A DNA stretch of 49,382 nt from Candidatus Buchananbacteria bacterium CG10_big_fil_rev_8_21_14_0_10_33_19. Lineage in GTDB: Bacteria > Patescibacteria > ABY1 > 2-01-FULL-39-33. A program made the position numbers and the translations under genes. Below, piece after piece: positions 33,607 to 42,473 of the stretch. The stretch covers positions 1 to 49,382 of the forward strand of contig PEZY01000002.1 of NCBI GenBank assembly GCA_002773855.1, read 5' to 3'. The notes under the pieces are model-generated. The model worked only from the letters and a program-made list of their open reading frames with translations, had not been told where the DNA came from and searched no databases. Every line of letters begins with the position of its first letter. Within the stretch, counting starts at the first letter, position 1.

Positions 33607-33863
33607 TGACAATAAAATTGAGTTATTATATCCGTTTTTTTGTTTTAAAGTTGATTAAAATATATCAAAAAACTTTATCTTTTGATCATGGAATAATGAA
33701 AGTGTTTTTTCCCCATGGTTATTGTAAATATCACCCCACTTGTTCAGAATATGGCTATCAAGCGATAGAAAAATATGGAGTAGTTAAGGGTGGTTTGATG
33801 TCTTTTTGGCGAATATTGCGTTGCAATCCATTTTCTAAAGGTGGAAATAATCCAGTAAAGTAA
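33606..33863 (+). CDS. yidD: YidD membrane-insertion factor
   Basis: 85 residues with HGYCKYHPTCSEYGYQAIEKYG and RILRCNPFSKGG, the three-cysteine YidD (UPF0161) signature. A small membrane-associated partner of YidC. It overlaps rnpA by one base (TAATG). Confidence 0.93.
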   Translation: MTIKLSYYIRFFVLKLIKIYQKTLSFDHGIMKVFFPHGYCKYHPTCSEYGYQAIEKYGVVKGGLMSFWRILRCNPFSKGGNNPVK

Positions 33864-33885
33864 TTTAAAAATAAATTTAAAAATA

Positions 33886-34686
33886 ATGGGCCAATTATTC
33901 CATATCGCTTTATACCAACCAATTCTTAATTTTTTAGTTTTAGTTTATAATTTTACCCCAGGTCATGATATTGGTTTGGCTATTATAATAATGACAGTAA
34001 TTATTAAATTACTGTTATATCCATTTTCTTTAAAATCAATTAAATCACAAAAAGCTTTACAAGATATCCAACCAAAAATAGAAGCTTTAAAAGTAAAATA
34101 TAAGGATCAAAAAGATAAATTAGCTCAAGAGATGATGGTATTGTATAAAAATGAAAAGGTTAGTCCTTTTTCATCTTGTTTACCATTATTAATTCAGTTA
34201 CCGTTTTTAATTGCTGTTTTTGAAGTTTTTAGATCTGGCTTATCTACTAATAGTTTAGAAGTTTTATACCCATTTGTTTATAATCCAGGTAGTTTAAATC
34301 CAATAACCTTAGGTTTATTTGATTTATCAAAACCACAAATCACTTTAGCTATATTAGCTGGCTTAGCTCAATTTTGGCAAGTTAAAATGTTAAATACTAA
34401 AAAACCAGAAGTTAAAACTGAAGGGTCAAAAGATGAGAGTATGATGGTAATTATGAATAAGCAAATGATGTTTATGATGCCAATTATGACAGTGTTTATC
34501 GGTGCTAGTCTACCAGGCGGTTTAAGTCTTTATTGGTTTATAACCACCCTTATAACTGCTCTTATGCAATTATTTGCTTTTAGACATAAAAAAGAATTAC
34601 TAGTAGAGGTAATTGATAAAAATAATTACAATAGTGATAATATAGTAGAAGGAGAAATTATAAACGAGGTAAAAGAAATTAAATAG
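33886..34686 (+). CDS. yidC: Membrane protein insertase YidC/Oxa1
   Basis: 266 residues, the short Gram-positive-like form without the large periplasmic domain. Helices at about 5-25, 30-55, 95-115, 145-165 and 200-230. The DIGLAIIIMTVIIKLLLYPFSLKSIKSQKALQDIQPKI segment and FSSCLPLLIQLPFLIAVFEVFR mark the hydrophilic groove and coiled loop. It inserts membrane proteins, alone or with Sec. Last gene of its operon. Confidence 0.95.
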   Translation: MGQLFHIALYQPILNFLVLVYNFTPGHDIGLAIIIMTVIIKLLLYPFSLKSIKSQKALQDIQPKIEALKVKYKDQKDKLAQEMMVLYKNEKVSPFSSCLPLLIQLPFLIAVFEVFRSGLSTNSLEVLYPFVYNPGSLNPITLGLFDLSKPQITLAILAGLAQFWQVKMLNTKKPEVKTEGSKDESMMVIMNKQMMFMMPIMTVFIGASLPGGLSLYWFITTLITALMQLFAFRHKKELLVEVIDKNNYNSDNIVEGEIINEVKEIK

Positions 34687-34691
34687 TTTTG

Positions 34692-34722
34692 AAAAAATTG
34701 GATAATTGTCCAATTTTTTTAT
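34692..34722 (+). terminator. Terminator of the yidC operon
   Basis: AAAAATTGGA (34693-34702) pairs with TCCAATTTTT (34709-34718), then Ts. Confidence 0.85.
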
Positions 34723-34730
34723 AACAAAAA

Positions 34731-34756
34731 AAAGATACTAATTACTTAGTATCTTT
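34731..34756 (-). terminator. Terminator of the small minus-strand operon
   Basis: AAAGATACTAA (34731-34741) pairs with TTAGTATCTTT (34746-34756); on minus a T-run follows. Confidence 0.82.
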
Positions 34757-34761
34757 ATATA

Positions 34762-34953
34762 TTATTCATCGGAAACAATAATTACTTTAGAATTTATTTC
34801 GGTTACACTATCTTTATCTTCAATAATAATAGTGATTCTACTACGATTGTCGAGTAAGCACTTAGGACAAATTCTATTTTTATCTTCGATTGGTTCTAAA
34901 TGTTTATAGCAATAATCAATTTTTTTATCCCAGTCCAAACACTCTATTATCAT
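34762..34953 (-). CDS. Small zinc-finger-like protein (63 aa)
   Basis: 63 residues with cysteines in CLDWDKKIDYC and ICPKCLLDN, suggesting a zinc site, and a beta-rich C terminus (RITIIIEDKDSVTEINSKVIIVSDE). CGGAG lies upstream of the ATG. Last gene of a three-gene minus-strand unit. Function unknown. Confidence 0.65.
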   Translation of the reverse strand: MIIECLDWDKKIDYCYKHLEPIEDKNRICPKCLLDNRSRITIIIEDKDSVTEINSKVIIVSDE

Positions 34954-34970
34954 GTTTTAATCTCCGTGGT

Positions 34971-35063
34971 TTAATTAAAAATAATTACAATATTATAAAC
35001 CACATAAATAAGTAGTAAAATGGTTAAGCAACCAATAAAAAAATCTTTCTTTTTGTGTTTCAT
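34971..35063 (-). CDS. 30-aa single-helix membrane peptide
   Basis: MKHKKKDFFIGCLTILLLIY begins a 30-residue peptide: a basic N terminus then one transmembrane helix. GGAG lies 9 nt before the ATG, and the RBS sequence (GGAGATATAAAA) nearly copies that of the upstream gene. It lies between two small genes of the same unit. Confidence 0.6.
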   Translation of the reverse strand: MKHKKKDFFIGCLTILLLIYVVYNIVIIFN

Positions 35064-35088
35064 TTTTTATATCTCCATGGTAAAAAAT

Positions 35089-35280
35089 TTAGTGAAAATT
35101 ACCAAGATAAGCAAAAGGTCTAAATCCGGGCTGGGTCATTGATCGATGATCAATTAGTTTTAAAAGATCAGGGTTATTAGTTTTGGCATTATTAATATAA
35201 TCTTCAATATCAGGCACTAATAACTGCATTAATTCCCAATTAGTACAATCAGATAATTCTTTTGTTTTGGTATTGGACAT
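35089..35280 (-). CDS. Small hypothetical protein (63 aa)
   Basis: 63 residues: MSNTKTKELSDCTNWELMQLLVPDIEDYINNAK..., a helical N half and a tail RSMTQPGFRPFAYLGNFH. AAAGGAGATATAAA precedes the ATG and a consensus promoter lies upstream. No family recognised. Confidence 0.65.
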   Translation of the reverse strand: MSNTKTKELSDCTNWELMQLLVPDIEDYINNAKTNNPDLLKLIDHRSMTQPGFRPFAYLGNFH

Positions 35281-35314
35281 TTTATATCTCCTTTGTGAAA
35301 GAACTAATAGTAAA

Positions 35315-35343
35315 AAATTAACATTTTATATTATTTGTGTCAA
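35315..35343 (-). promoter_or_regulatory. Promoter of the small minus-strand operon
   Basis: On minus TTGACA (35343-35338), 17 nt, TAATTT (35320-35315). Confidence 0.75.
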
Positions 35344-35354
35344 TAGTAGTAATA

Positions 35355-35383
35355 CTGTAAATAATAAATTTTTTTGCTATAAT
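35355..35383 (+). promoter_or_regulatory. Leaderless promoter of the PRC-barrel gene
   Basis: CTGTAA (35355-35360), 17 nt, TATAAT (35378-35383). The expected start of transcription falls on the ATG at 35390. Confidence 0.6.
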
Positions 35384-35389
35384 ATAGAT

Positions 35390-35659
35390 ATGATTTTAAC
35401 AAGTGATCAATTAATTGGCTTAAAAGTAGTGACTAAAAGTGGCCAGATTTTGGGTAAAATTAAAGATTTTGAATTTAATACTGAAAATTCAAAAATTACT
35501 AAGTATATTGTTGTTAGTAATGATTTGGTTAAAAAAATAACTGCTAAAAATTTAGTGATTTCAATTAATCAAATAATAGAAATAACTATTAAAAAAATGA
35601 TTGTTGATGATAATGTAGTTATAGACGTTGATAGGGTAAATCAAGTAGTTATTGCTTAA
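35390..35659 (+). CDS. PRC-barrel domain protein
   Basis: 89 residues: MILTSDQLIGLKVVTKSGQILGKIKDFEFNTENSKITKYIVV is a PRC-barrel, a small beta-barrel found in RimM and in photosynthetic reaction-centre H subunits; the second half has IVDDNVVIDVDRVNQVVIA. The start at 35390 is chosen over 35267, which would run through the -10 box and lacks family similarity. Likely leaderless. rimM itself is not seen in the trmD region. Confidence 0.75.
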   Translation: MILTSDQLIGLKVVTKSGQILGKIKDFEFNTENSKITKYIVVSNDLVKKITAKNLVISINQIIEITIKKMIVDDNVVIDVDRVNQVVIA

Positions 35660-35670
35660 TGTAAACAAAA

Positions 35671-35701
35671 AAACACCTTTAAATATAAAAGTGTTTTTTT
35701 T
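35671..35701. terminator. Bidirectional terminator
   Basis: AAACAC (35671-35676) with GTGTTT (35691-35696), extended by an AT stem, between converging genes. Confidence 0.65.
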
Positions 35702-35710
35702 GTTTATTAA

Positions 35711-36451
35711 TTAGAAGTAGCGTTTTTTGCCAACGATAATTTTTATTTTTTTAGGTTCTACACTAACATCAGCTGGAGTTTTGATTATCTTTTTTTCATC
35801 ACTTAGAAATATTGGTATAGTTTTATCACCAGTAATTCTAATGTTTTTATTTCTAAAGAAACTCATAGTTGCTTGGTTTTTACGAAATATCTTTTTTTGA
35901 ATACTTTCAATAAAAATTTCTAATTTACCATCACTAGGATCACTGGCTATATTGTAGTAATTATTTAAATTACTAATATAAATAATATTATTATTTTCTT
36001 GAAGGTTGATAAAATAATTTTTATCACACTCTAAAGTGATGTTTTTGCCACCAATTTCTAATGATGTTAGAAAATAATAATTATTTATTTTGCCCAAATC
36101 TAACTTTTTAATGATTCTAGAAGATATGATATCACAAGCAGCGTCTTCTAATGGAATGCCAAGCAGTTTAGCAATATTGTTATTTGGACCAATTGGAATT
36201 ATGCCAATAATTACGTTAAATTCAGCTATTAAATTAATTACCTGTCCAATTGTCTTGTCATCGCCAACTACAATTATAGTTTTAACCCCTCTTTTAATCT
36301 CTTCAGTTAAAACTTGGTTAATATTTTTTAAGAAAGATAAACGATTTATTTTCCCGTTTATACCAAGATCAGTTAATCTAGTTTCGATTCTGGCAATAAT
36401 GTTATTATATTTTTTATCATTAAATTTTGAATCATATAAGTAATAATACAT
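35711..36451 (-). CDS. Diacylglycerol-kinase-like protein (YegS fold)
   Basis: 246 residues resembling the catalytic DAGK/YegS lipid-kinase fold: GVKTIIVVGDDKTIGQVINLI and IIGIIPIGPNNNIAKLLGIPLEDA. In normal members these are GGDGT and GTxNDFAR; here GDDKT and GPNNNIAK replace key glycines, so ATP handling may differ or be lost. C-terminal beta domain DGKLEIFIES... is kept. The bactofilin gene is 18 bp away on the same strand. Confidence 0.72.
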   Translation of the reverse strand: MYYYLYDSKFNDKKYNNIIARIETRLTDLGINGKINRLSFLKNINQVLTEEIKRGVKTIIVVGDDKTIGQVINLIAEFNVIIGIIPIGPNNNIAKLLGIPLEDAACDIISSRIIKKLDLGKINNYYFLTSLEIGGKNITLECDKNYFINLQENNNIIYISNLNNYYNIASDPSDGKLEIFIESIQKKIFRKNQATMSFFRNKNIRITGDKTIPIFLSDEKKIIKTPADVSVEPKKIKIIVGKKRYF

Positions 36452-36469
36452 AAAAAATTAAAATGATAG

Positions 36470-36922
36470 TTATTTTTTCTTAGAACCTATTTTGTTTTCA
36501 GTTGTTATTTCTGCAATTTCTTTGGATTTTAAATCTATTTTGCCTTGTTTGGAAAAATCAGGTTTAATTGATTTTTCCTTGGTGGTACCCATTTGACATT
36601 TACCATTTAAAACTGAGCCAGCAGCTATAATTAGAGTACCAACCTTAATATCACCAAATATTTTGGCCGTAGAGGTTAATTCTAGACGGTCACTAATTTT
36701 TAAATTACCTTGTATTTCACCAGAAATTAAGGCATTTTCGGCTGAAATATTGGCAAATATTCTAGATTTTGGACCAACTTTTAAGTTTCTTGAAGTTTTA
36801 ATAGTTCCACAAATCATACCTTCGACTATCACATTGCCTTCAGTTACAAAATCCCCTTCAACCTTTACAGAAGGGCCAATAACTGTTTCTGTTTCATTGG
36901 TTTCAGGTGTTTCTTTAAACAT
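36470..36922 (-). CDS. Bactofilin
   Basis: 150 residues. The central beta-helix (about 15-110) shows the repeated pattern VEGDFVTEGNVIVEGMICGTIKTSRNLKVGPKSRIFANISAENALISGEIQGN, the DUF583/bactofilin signature; termini are disordered and lysine-rich. Bactofilins self-assemble into filaments at the membrane and localise wall enzymes or help shape. It probably shares a transcript with the lipid-kinase-like gene. Confidence 0.9.
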   Translation of the reverse strand: MFKETPETNETETVIGPSVKVEGDFVTEGNVIVEGMICGTIKTSRNLKVGPKSRIFANISAENALISGEIQGNLKISDRLELTSTAKIFGDIKVGTLIIAAGSVLNGKCQMGTTKEKSIKPDFSKQGKIDLKSKEIAEITTENKIGSKKK

Positions 36923-37105
36923 AAATTTGATTTATTAGTTGTAATATTTATACTCATTTTAACCCATATTTGAGACTCTTGTCAAAAATTAATAAATATG
37001 TTATATTTCTAGTTGTTAGAAGAGTAAATAGACATTTGATGTGTGTCTCTCCGTTTCAAATATAATTACCTTCCACATTAAAATATTTAATTTAAACTAA
37101 GTTAT

Positions 37106-37369
37106 ATGCCAATTAAAAAATCAGCTATTAAGGCTTTAAGGCAAACCAAAACTAGAACTTTGCGCAATCTTAAAGTAAAAAGAAATGTTAAAGACCTAGT
37201 TAAGCAATCAAATAAATTAATTGAAGCTAAAGAAGCTACTGCAGTTGAAAAAGTAAAAGTCGCAATTAAATCAATTGATAAAGCTGTACAGAAAAAGATT
37301 TTGAAAAAAAATACTGGAGCCAGAAAAAAATCTCGTTTAATGAAAAAATTAAACAAAGTAGCAAAGTAA
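37106..37369 (+). CDS. rpsT: Ribosomal protein S20
   Basis: 87 residues: MPIKKSAIKALRQTKTRTLRNLKVKRNVK and the C-terminal NTGARKKSRLMKKLN are S20 hallmarks. All-helical 30S protein binding the 16S 5' domain. Its leader can fold as AGACA/TGTCT around 37032-37050. Convergent with holA, a frequent neighbour of rpsT. Confidence 0.94.
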   Translation: MPIKKSAIKALRQTKTRTLRNLKVKRNVKDLVKQSNKLIEAKEATAVEKVKVAIKSIDKAVQKKILKKNTGARKKSRLMKKLNKVAK

Positions 37370-37380
37370 TATTATTTTTA

Positions 37381-37410
37381 AAACAACCCCAAATTTTGGG
37401 GTTGTTTTTT
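37381..37410. terminator. Bidirectional terminator
   Basis: AAACAACCCC (37381-37390) pairs with GGGGTTGTTT (37398-37407), followed by Ts. Confidence 0.9.
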
Positions 37411-37430
37411 GTTATTTATTTTAAATATTC

Positions 37431-38387
37431 TTAACAATTTTTAGTTATAAATAAATCTAATAATAATTCTGGATTTTTTTCACCACTTTTAATTTGTTTT
37501 TCTAGATCTAATATCTCATTAATTATTTTAATTAAACTACTAGCTGTAAAGTTATTACCTTGGTTTTTTACTTTACTAAAAACAAAAGGGTGAATTTTTA
37601 AATTTGTAGCACTAGCGGTTTCTGATTTGGTTTTAAGGATCAATTTAAACTGCCTGTTGATCATCGAGACAATCATTAAAGGGTGGGTGCCAAAGTTTAA
37701 TTGGTTGGTTATTAATTTTAGGGCATTTTTTTTGTCTTTATTACCCAATGTATCTACTAAGGCAAATATATTATCATCAAAATTACTAGTTATATGGGTT
37801 TTAATGTCGGCAGTATTTATATTTTCGTTTAGCTTGTAGGCTGATAATTTTGCTAGTTCATTGGTAATTTGAAATAAATCATTACCAATCCTAATAGTTA
37901 ATTCTCTAATGGCCGAGTCCTCAATTTTAATATTGTGATTAATAGTATATTTTTTTATCCAATTTTCTAATTCTCTACCTTTTATTAAATTAAATTCCCA
38001 AGTATATTCTAATTTTGATAAATATTTAAATAATTCATTAGTTAAGTTTAGTTTATTTTTTTTATCGACTTTGTTTTTTTCACTATCAATAAAATCTATA
38101 AAACAAATAATATTATCAATTCTAGTAGTATTTTCTTTTAGAAAATTAACAATTTCTTTACCAAGTTTTTTATCACCAAGGCTATTTTTGATAATAACCA
38201 TTTTTTTATCACCTAAAAATGGTGTAGTTAAAGTTTCTTGGTATAATTGATTTAAATCTAATTTTTCACCATCTAAATCAACCACGTTTAAACCGGATTT
38301 ATCTCGTTTTTGAATAAAACCTTCTTTAAGTTCTTTTAATTTTTGATTAACCAAATAATGGTCAGTACCCAGTATTGTAAAAATCAT
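37431..38387 (-). CDS. holA: DNA polymerase III delta subunit
   Basis: 318 residues with HolA layout: MIFTILGTDHYLVNQKLKELK, TTPFLGDKKMVIIKN, a middle domain with RELENWIKKY, and NDLFQITNELAKLSAY, then the C-terminal collar domain. It opens the DnaN clamp in the clamp loader. It begins 3 nt after the polA stop, so the two are one operon. Confidence 0.9.
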   Translation of the reverse strand: MIFTILGTDHYLVNQKLKELKEGFIQKRDKSGLNVVDLDGEKLDLNQLYQETLTTPFLGDKKMVIIKNSLGDKKLGKEIVNFLKENTTRIDNIICFIDFIDSEKNKVDKKNKLNLTNELFKYLSKLEYTWEFNLIKGRELENWIKKYTINHNIKIEDSAIRELTIRIGNDLFQITNELAKLSAYKLNENINTADIKTHITSNFDDNIFALVDTLGNKDKKNALKLITNQLNFGTHPLMIVSMINRQFKLILKTKSETASATNLKIHPFVFSKVKNQGNNFTASSLIKIINEILDLEKQIKSGEKNPELLLDLFITKNC

Positions 38388-38390
38388 TTT

Positions 38391-41141
38391 TTAATTATCG
38401 TATTTTTCGGTTGTGCCCCAATTTTTACCAATTTTAATTTCAGTCTCAATTGGTACCCTGAGTTTATATATGTTATTCATGGTATTTTTAATAAACTTAC
38501 TTACTTTGTCTAAATCCTCATCTTTAACTTCAAATACCAACTCATCATGAACCTGTAAGACCATTTTAGTCTCCGGTGAAATTTTTGGCAATTCTTTGTA
38601 AATAGCAATCATCGCTAATTTAATTATATCGGCTTGAGTCCCTTGTATTGGCATATTAACAGCCATTCGTTCAGCTTGAGACCGCATTTGTGGAATACTG
38701 GAATTTATTTCTGGTAGGTATCGACGACGACCATAAAGTGTTTCGACATAACCTTTTTCTTTAGCAATAACCACAGTTTCTTCTAACCATTTTTTAACCT
38801 CTTTGAAGGTATTAAAATATTTAGAGATAAAATTTTTAGCGTCGTTATGAGAAATACCAGTTCTAGTAGCTAAGCCCCAGGCTCCCATACCATAAAGTAC
38901 CCCAAAATTTATTTCTTTGGCGGTACGACGTATTTCTTTTGTTACTTCTTCTGGTTTTAGATTGTTAATTAAGGCCGCTGTCATAGTATGAATATCACCA
39001 CCAGATAGAAATATATTCATCATTTCTCGATCATTAGCTAAGGAGGCAATAATACGCAACTCCATTTGAGAATAATCAGCTTTAAGGATTTTAAAACCCG
39101 GCTCAGCAATAAAAGCCCGTCTTATTTTTTGACCACGTTTAGTTCTAATTGGGATATTTTGTAGATTCGGGTTTGATGACGATAATCGGCCAGTAGCGGC
39201 TACTGTTTGATTAAAACTAGTATGAACTCGATTATCTTTTTGATTTATTAATTTTGGCAGAGCATCTAAATAAGTACTTTTTAACTTAGCTAATTCTCTA
39301 AATTCTAAAATCATATCAATAACTTTGTGTTGACCTTTTAATTTTTCTAATTCACCAGCCGCTGTGGAAATCCCAGTTTTAGTTTTTGAAATACCAATCG
39401 TTGATATTTTTAATTTATCAAATAATATTTCCTTAAGCTGTAATGGTGAAGATATATTAAATTCGCTACCAACAGCTTTAAATATTTTTTTCTCTAATAT
39501 TTTTAAATCATAATCTGTTTCTTTGGCTAATTCAGTTAATAATTTTAAATCTAGGTTTACGCCATTTTTTTCAATATCAGCTAGCACTTCAATTAGAGGC
39601 ATTTCTAATTCTTCAAATAAGCCAAACATACCTTCATCGTCTAGATCTTTTTTTAATTTTTGGTAAATTTGATAGGTCATATCAGCATCTTCACAGGAAT
39701 ACCAAGACAATTTTTCTACCGGTACATCAGCCATGCTAATTTGATTTTTACCAGTACCAATTAAATCTTCTATTGGCTGCATTTGATAACCTAGTTCAGT
39801 AAAAGCTACTGTGTCTAAATTGTGTTGGCGATTACCAGGATTTAATAAATAAGAAGCGATCATAGTATCAAAATATAAGCCATTTATTTTAAAACCATTT
39901 TGTTCTAAAATTTCTAAATCATATTTTATATTATGGCCAATTTTTTTAATGTCTTTATTTTTAAAAATTGGGATTAATTCTTTTTTAATTTGGTTTAGTG
40001 ATTGAATTGGTAAGTAAAAGGCTGTGTTTTTCTGCCAAGAAAAGCTAACACCTAATAACTCAGCCATAAAAGCATCAACTGATGTCGTTTCGGTGTCAAA
40101 ACAAAATTCACTTTGTTTTTTAAGTTCGGTTAAAAAAATATTAAGCTTTTTGGTATCAGTGATTAATTGATATTTTTGATCTTGGTTGGTTTTATTTTGT
40201 TTAATGTCTTGGTTAAATAAACTTTCTTGACCACCTTTAATTTGAAAATCAGAATCTAATACTGATAATTGGGTCATTAATCTTTTAAAATTAAGATCTT
40301 GAAAAAGTTTAATTATTTTAGATTTATCAAAGCCACCAAGTTTACAGTCTTCCAATTTAAATTTAATTGGCACGTCAACAATAATTGTGGCCAATTTTTG
40401 TGACATAAAAGCATCTTTTTTATATTCCATTAATAATTTTTTGTTGCGCTCACTAATTTTATTGGAATTTAAATTTTTGTATAAATTATCCAAATTTTTA
40501 AATTCATTTAATAAATTAATAGCACCTTTTTGACCAATGCCACGAACTCCAGGAATATTATCAGAAGGATCACCACGTAACGCTTTATAGTCTATTAGTT
40601 GGTTTGGTTTTAAGCCTTCAAATTTTTCTTCAATTAATTTTTCGTTGTATAAAATAGTTTCGCCCAGCCCCTTATGAGGTGAAAAAACCATAGTGTTACT
40701 ATCAATTAACTGAAATGTGTCTTGATCACCAGTAATAATAATAGTATCGATGTCTGGTCGATCAACGCTTTTAAGGTGAGAAATTGTGCCGATTAAATCG
40801 TCAGCTTCAAAGCCTGGTTTTTCAAAAATTGGAATATTAAAAACTGCTAAAACATCTTTAATAATAGGTATTTGATTATATAGTTCATCTGGCTGTTTAA
40901 CTCGGCCAGCTTTATATTCTGCAAATTCTTCATGTCTAAAGGTTTTGCCTTTTAAATCAAAAGTGGCCACTATATAATCTGGCTTTAAGTCCTTTAGAGC
41001 TTTAAGTAGGATAGCGGTAAAACCATAAACCGCATTAACAATCGCTCCATCTTTAGTGGTTAGTGGTGGAATAGCGTGAAACGCTCTGTGAACCAAAGCG
41101 TTACCGTCTATAACAGCTAGTTTTTGTTTTTCGAATTTCAT
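38391..41141 (-). CDS. polA: DNA polymerase I
   Basis: 916 residues with three domains. 5'-3' nuclease (1-300): VIDGNALVHRAFHA, FEADDLIGT, GDQDTFQL, RGDPSDNIPG. 3'-5' exonuclease (330-520) with all motifs intact: DTETT, GHNIKYDLE, YSCEDADMTYQ, so proofreading is likely active. Polymerase: DYSQMELRI (motif A), RRTAKEINFGVLYG (motif B), QVHDELVFE (motif C). It fills gaps and removes RNA primers. Confidence 0.97.
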   Translation of the reverse strand: MKFEKQKLAVIDGNALVHRAFHAIPPLTTKDGAIVNAVYGFTAILLKALKDLKPDYIVATFDLKGKTFRHEEFAEYKAGRVKQPDELYNQIPIIKDVLAVFNIPIFEKPGFEADDLIGTISHLKSVDRPDIDTIIITGDQDTFQLIDSNTMVFSPHKGLGETILYNEKLIEEKFEGLKPNQLIDYKALRGDPSDNIPGVRGIGQKGAINLLNEFKNLDNLYKNLNSNKISERNKKLLMEYKKDAFMSQKLATIIVDVPIKFKLEDCKLGGFDKSKIIKLFQDLNFKRLMTQLSVLDSDFQIKGGQESLFNQDIKQNKTNQDQKYQLITDTKKLNIFLTELKKQSEFCFDTETTSVDAFMAELLGVSFSWQKNTAFYLPIQSLNQIKKELIPIFKNKDIKKIGHNIKYDLEILEQNGFKINGLYFDTMIASYLLNPGNRQHNLDTVAFTELGYQMQPIEDLIGTGKNQISMADVPVEKLSWYSCEDADMTYQIYQKLKKDLDDEGMFGLFEELEMPLIEVLADIEKNGVNLDLKLLTELAKETDYDLKILEKKIFKAVGSEFNISSPLQLKEILFDKLKISTIGISKTKTGISTAAGELEKLKGQHKVIDMILEFRELAKLKSTYLDALPKLINQKDNRVHTSFNQTVAATGRLSSSNPNLQNIPIRTKRGQKIRRAFIAEPGFKILKADYSQMELRIIASLANDREMMNIFLSGGDIHTMTAALINNLKPEEVTKEIRRTAKEINFGVLYGMGAWGLATRTGISHNDAKNFISKYFNTFKEVKKWLEETVVIAKEKGYVETLYGRRRYLPEINSSIPQMRSQAERMAVNMPIQGTQADIIKLAMIAIYKELPKISPETKMVLQVHDELVFEVKDEDLDKVSKFIKNTMNNIYKLRVPIETEIKIGKNWGTTEKYDN

Positions 41142-41199
41142 AGGGGTAGTATAGCATTTTAAAAAGAGTCATGAAATAGTGTTTATTAATTAATAAATA

Positions 41200-41228
41200 T
41201 TGACATTTTATTAAAAAAAATGTAAATT
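41200..41228 (+). promoter_or_regulatory. Promoter of the double phosphoesterase gene
   Basis: TTGACA (41200-41205), 17 nt, TAAATT (41223-41228). Confidence 0.75.
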
Positions 41229-41277
41229 AAACAAAACTTTTTGGTACTTTAAAATCTAACCAAGAGAGGATGTAGTC

Positions 41278-42435
41278 ATGTTATTGGGTATAATGGGTGA
41301 TACTCACAATGTTGATTCTTCTATAGTTAAAAAAGTAGCTCAAGATCTAAAAAAACGCGGAGCTGAAATAATTATTCACACTGGTGATATTGAAGCTCAA
41401 CATTTAGATGTAAATCTTTTTTGTGGTTTGCCAGTTGTTTGTGTTTTAACAGAAATGCAACAGTTTGATCGAGATTTTACTTTTCCGCCACACGGCTGGA
41501 TGTTTACCAGACCAGGTGACAGTGTAATTAATAGAAGTGACCGAGATCAGCAAATTTTAGAAGATAGAATTGTCAGTAAATTAGCTGTGGCTAATCGCAT
41601 TGTAAACTTAGGTGAAGTTGTAATTTATGCTGGGCATAAACGCTCTATTGATACTTTAATGAACAGTGCTAAATTTAGTGAATTTATTAAATTATTAAAT
41701 GATACCTTTGATGGTGTGCGCTTTGTGTTTACTGGTCATACCCACCATCAATTTTTAATTCAAACTACAAACTGTTTTTGGATTAATCCAGGGGCAGTTA
41801 CTCCATCTTTTTTTGATCACGAATATGCACTAGTAGATACTATTAAAAATGAAGTAGTGTTTACTAGATTATCACCGACAATTTCTGATACTAAACCACA
41901 AACCATTGGCATTATTTCTAATACTGGTAATATTTCGGATCGAGATAATCAATTTTGGCAACAATTAGCCATTGAATTTCATGAAAGAGATGTTTCTATT
42001 GTAATTATTGATGGTGGCTTTAGAGCCAGTGATATTGGTAGGCCAGAATTAGTTGATTTTCAAGTGTTTTATGATCTATTACCTTCAACTAAAGATAATT
42101 CAAATAAGCCAGATAATTGGCATTTAATTCCCAATGATAATCCAGTTTTAGAAATTTGCAGACATCAATTTTTAATTCAGCATAAATTAGGCTTTGATTT
42201 AGCTGGTAAAACAGAAGTGGATATGGTGAAGTGCATTTACGCTGAAACCAAAAAATATCAGCATATTGATATTGTGGTCTGTGGTGGAATCCATGATGCC
42301 TTATTTGATGAACAACAAGAGGTGATGATTATTAATCCTGGTGACGCTAGAAATCATCGAAAATTTGTCACTGTTTGTTTTCCTCGTTGTGAAATAACTT
42401 ATTCATCTGTGCGGTTAGGCAGCAATCAAATATAA
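41278..42435 (+). CDS. Tandem metallophosphoesterase protein
   Basis: 385 residues. The N half (1-200) is a YfcE/MJ0936-like calcineurin-type phosphoesterase: MGDTHN, HTGDIE, AGHK and FTGHTHH metal ligands, INPGAVTPS; the usual GNxD is replaced by a TEMQQFD stretch. The C half (about 205-380) repeats the fold in weakened form (IGIISNTGN, IVIIDGG, VVCGGIHDALFD, MIINPGDARNHRKF) without most ligands. AGAGG precedes the ATG; own promoter and terminator. Substrate unknown. Confidence 0.8.
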   Translation: MLLGIMGDTHNVDSSIVKKVAQDLKKRGAEIIIHTGDIEAQHLDVNLFCGLPVVCVLTEMQQFDRDFTFPPHGWMFTRPGDSVINRSDRDQQILEDRIVSKLAVANRIVNLGEVVIYAGHKRSIDTLMNSAKFSEFIKLLNDTFDGVRFVFTGHTHHQFLIQTTNCFWINPGAVTPSFFDHEYALVDTIKNEVVFTRLSPTISDTKPQTIGIISNTGNISDRDNQFWQQLAIEFHERDVSIVIIDGGFRASDIGRPELVDFQVFYDLLPSTKDNSNKPDNWHLIPNDNPVLEICRHQFLIQHKLGFDLAGKTEVDMVKCIYAETKKYQHIDIVVCGGIHDALFDEQQEVMIINPGDARNHRKFVTVCFPRCEITYSSVRLGSNQI

Positions 42436-42440
42436 AAAAT

Positions 42441-42471
42441 ACCCCAGTGTATATAAACACTGGGGTTTTTG
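42441..42471. terminator. Bidirectional terminator
   Basis: ACCCCAGTGT (42441-42450) pairs with ACACTGGGGT (42457-42466), then Ts. Confidence 0.9.
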
Positions 42472-42473
42472 AT

